A DNA stretch of 64,000 nt from positions 337,427,078 to 337,491,077 of the forward strand of contig NC_134357.1 of NCBI RefSeq assembly GCF_048569485.1. Direction: 5' to 3'. The notes beneath the pieces were generated by a model, which had not been told where the DNA came from, did no database searches, and was given only the letters and a program-made list of their open reading frames with translations. The stretch's first letter is position 1. Each line of letters begins with the position of its first letter. Shown here one piece after another: positions 64,000 through 64,000 of the stretch. This DNA comes from Anomaloglossus baeobatrachus (Eukaryota; Chordata; Amphibia; Anura; Aromobatidae). A program made the translations under genes and the position numbers.

Positions 64000-64000
64000 A

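Overview
The window looks like a transposon-packed intergenic stretch of a large vertebrate genome, most likely a frog. No host protein-coding gene could be recognised. The assignment is an inference from the kinds of repeats present: Penelope-like elements with a GIY-YIG nuclease, BED-finger hAT transposons, Tc1 transposons, a CR1 LINE, V-SINE-type tRNA SINEs and TTAA-type foldbacks together. Almost every open frame is transposon coding sequence or low-complexity repeat. A few repeat-poor islands (about 0.9-1.3 kb, 3.5-4.3 kb, 30.3-31.1 kb, 45.6-47.0 kb) look like old single-copy DNA and may hold conserved non-coding sequence.

Layout. 1-4.8 kb: single-copy DNA, a 1.6-kb non-autonomous hAT (1853-3461) built of two minisatellites, and tandem repeats of a fossil hAT. 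4.8-7.5 kb: a Tc1 element split by a solo LTR. 7.5-12.4 kb: a fossil BED-type hAT with repeated C-terminal modules and an internal piece of a Penelope-like element flanked by 40-bp duplications. 12.8-18.6 kb: a compound Penelope-like insertion (tandem partial copy, near full-length copy and inverted second copy) with a 13-bp target duplication and hammerhead-ribozyme-like motifs in its ends. 20.43-27.83 kb: a structurally complete autonomous hAT with perfect 8-bp target duplications and an open frame of about 1241 residues. 28-34.3 kb: an LTR-like block, several MITEs and foldbacks (one with hammerhead-like ends), and a SINE.

34.33-45.60 kb: an 11.3-kb non-autonomous hAT that shares termini with the autonomous element and has accumulated a CR1 LINE, a TA-inserting element with a 26-bp minisatellite, an LTR element and a SINE. 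45.6-47.0 kb: repeat-poor. 47.02-50.84 kb: a third member of the same hAT family, with two tRNA-like modules. 51-55.2 kb: LTR-like blocks, a SINE tail and a decayed Tc1. 56.29-60.84 kb: a young non-autonomous LTR element on the minus strand with 1247-bp LTRs, a 4-bp target duplication, primer-binding site and polypurine tract. Instead of recognisable gag or pol it carries an open frame of 359 residues ending in a cold-shock domain. 60.8-64 kb: microsatellites and minisatellites.

Two systems stand out. The first is the LTR element carrying a cold-shock-domain protein, with E2F-like, YY1-like and TATA-like sites upstream of the frame. The second is the hAT family: one apparently whole transposase source and two large dependent relatives within 30 kb, all with 8-bp target duplications still readable.
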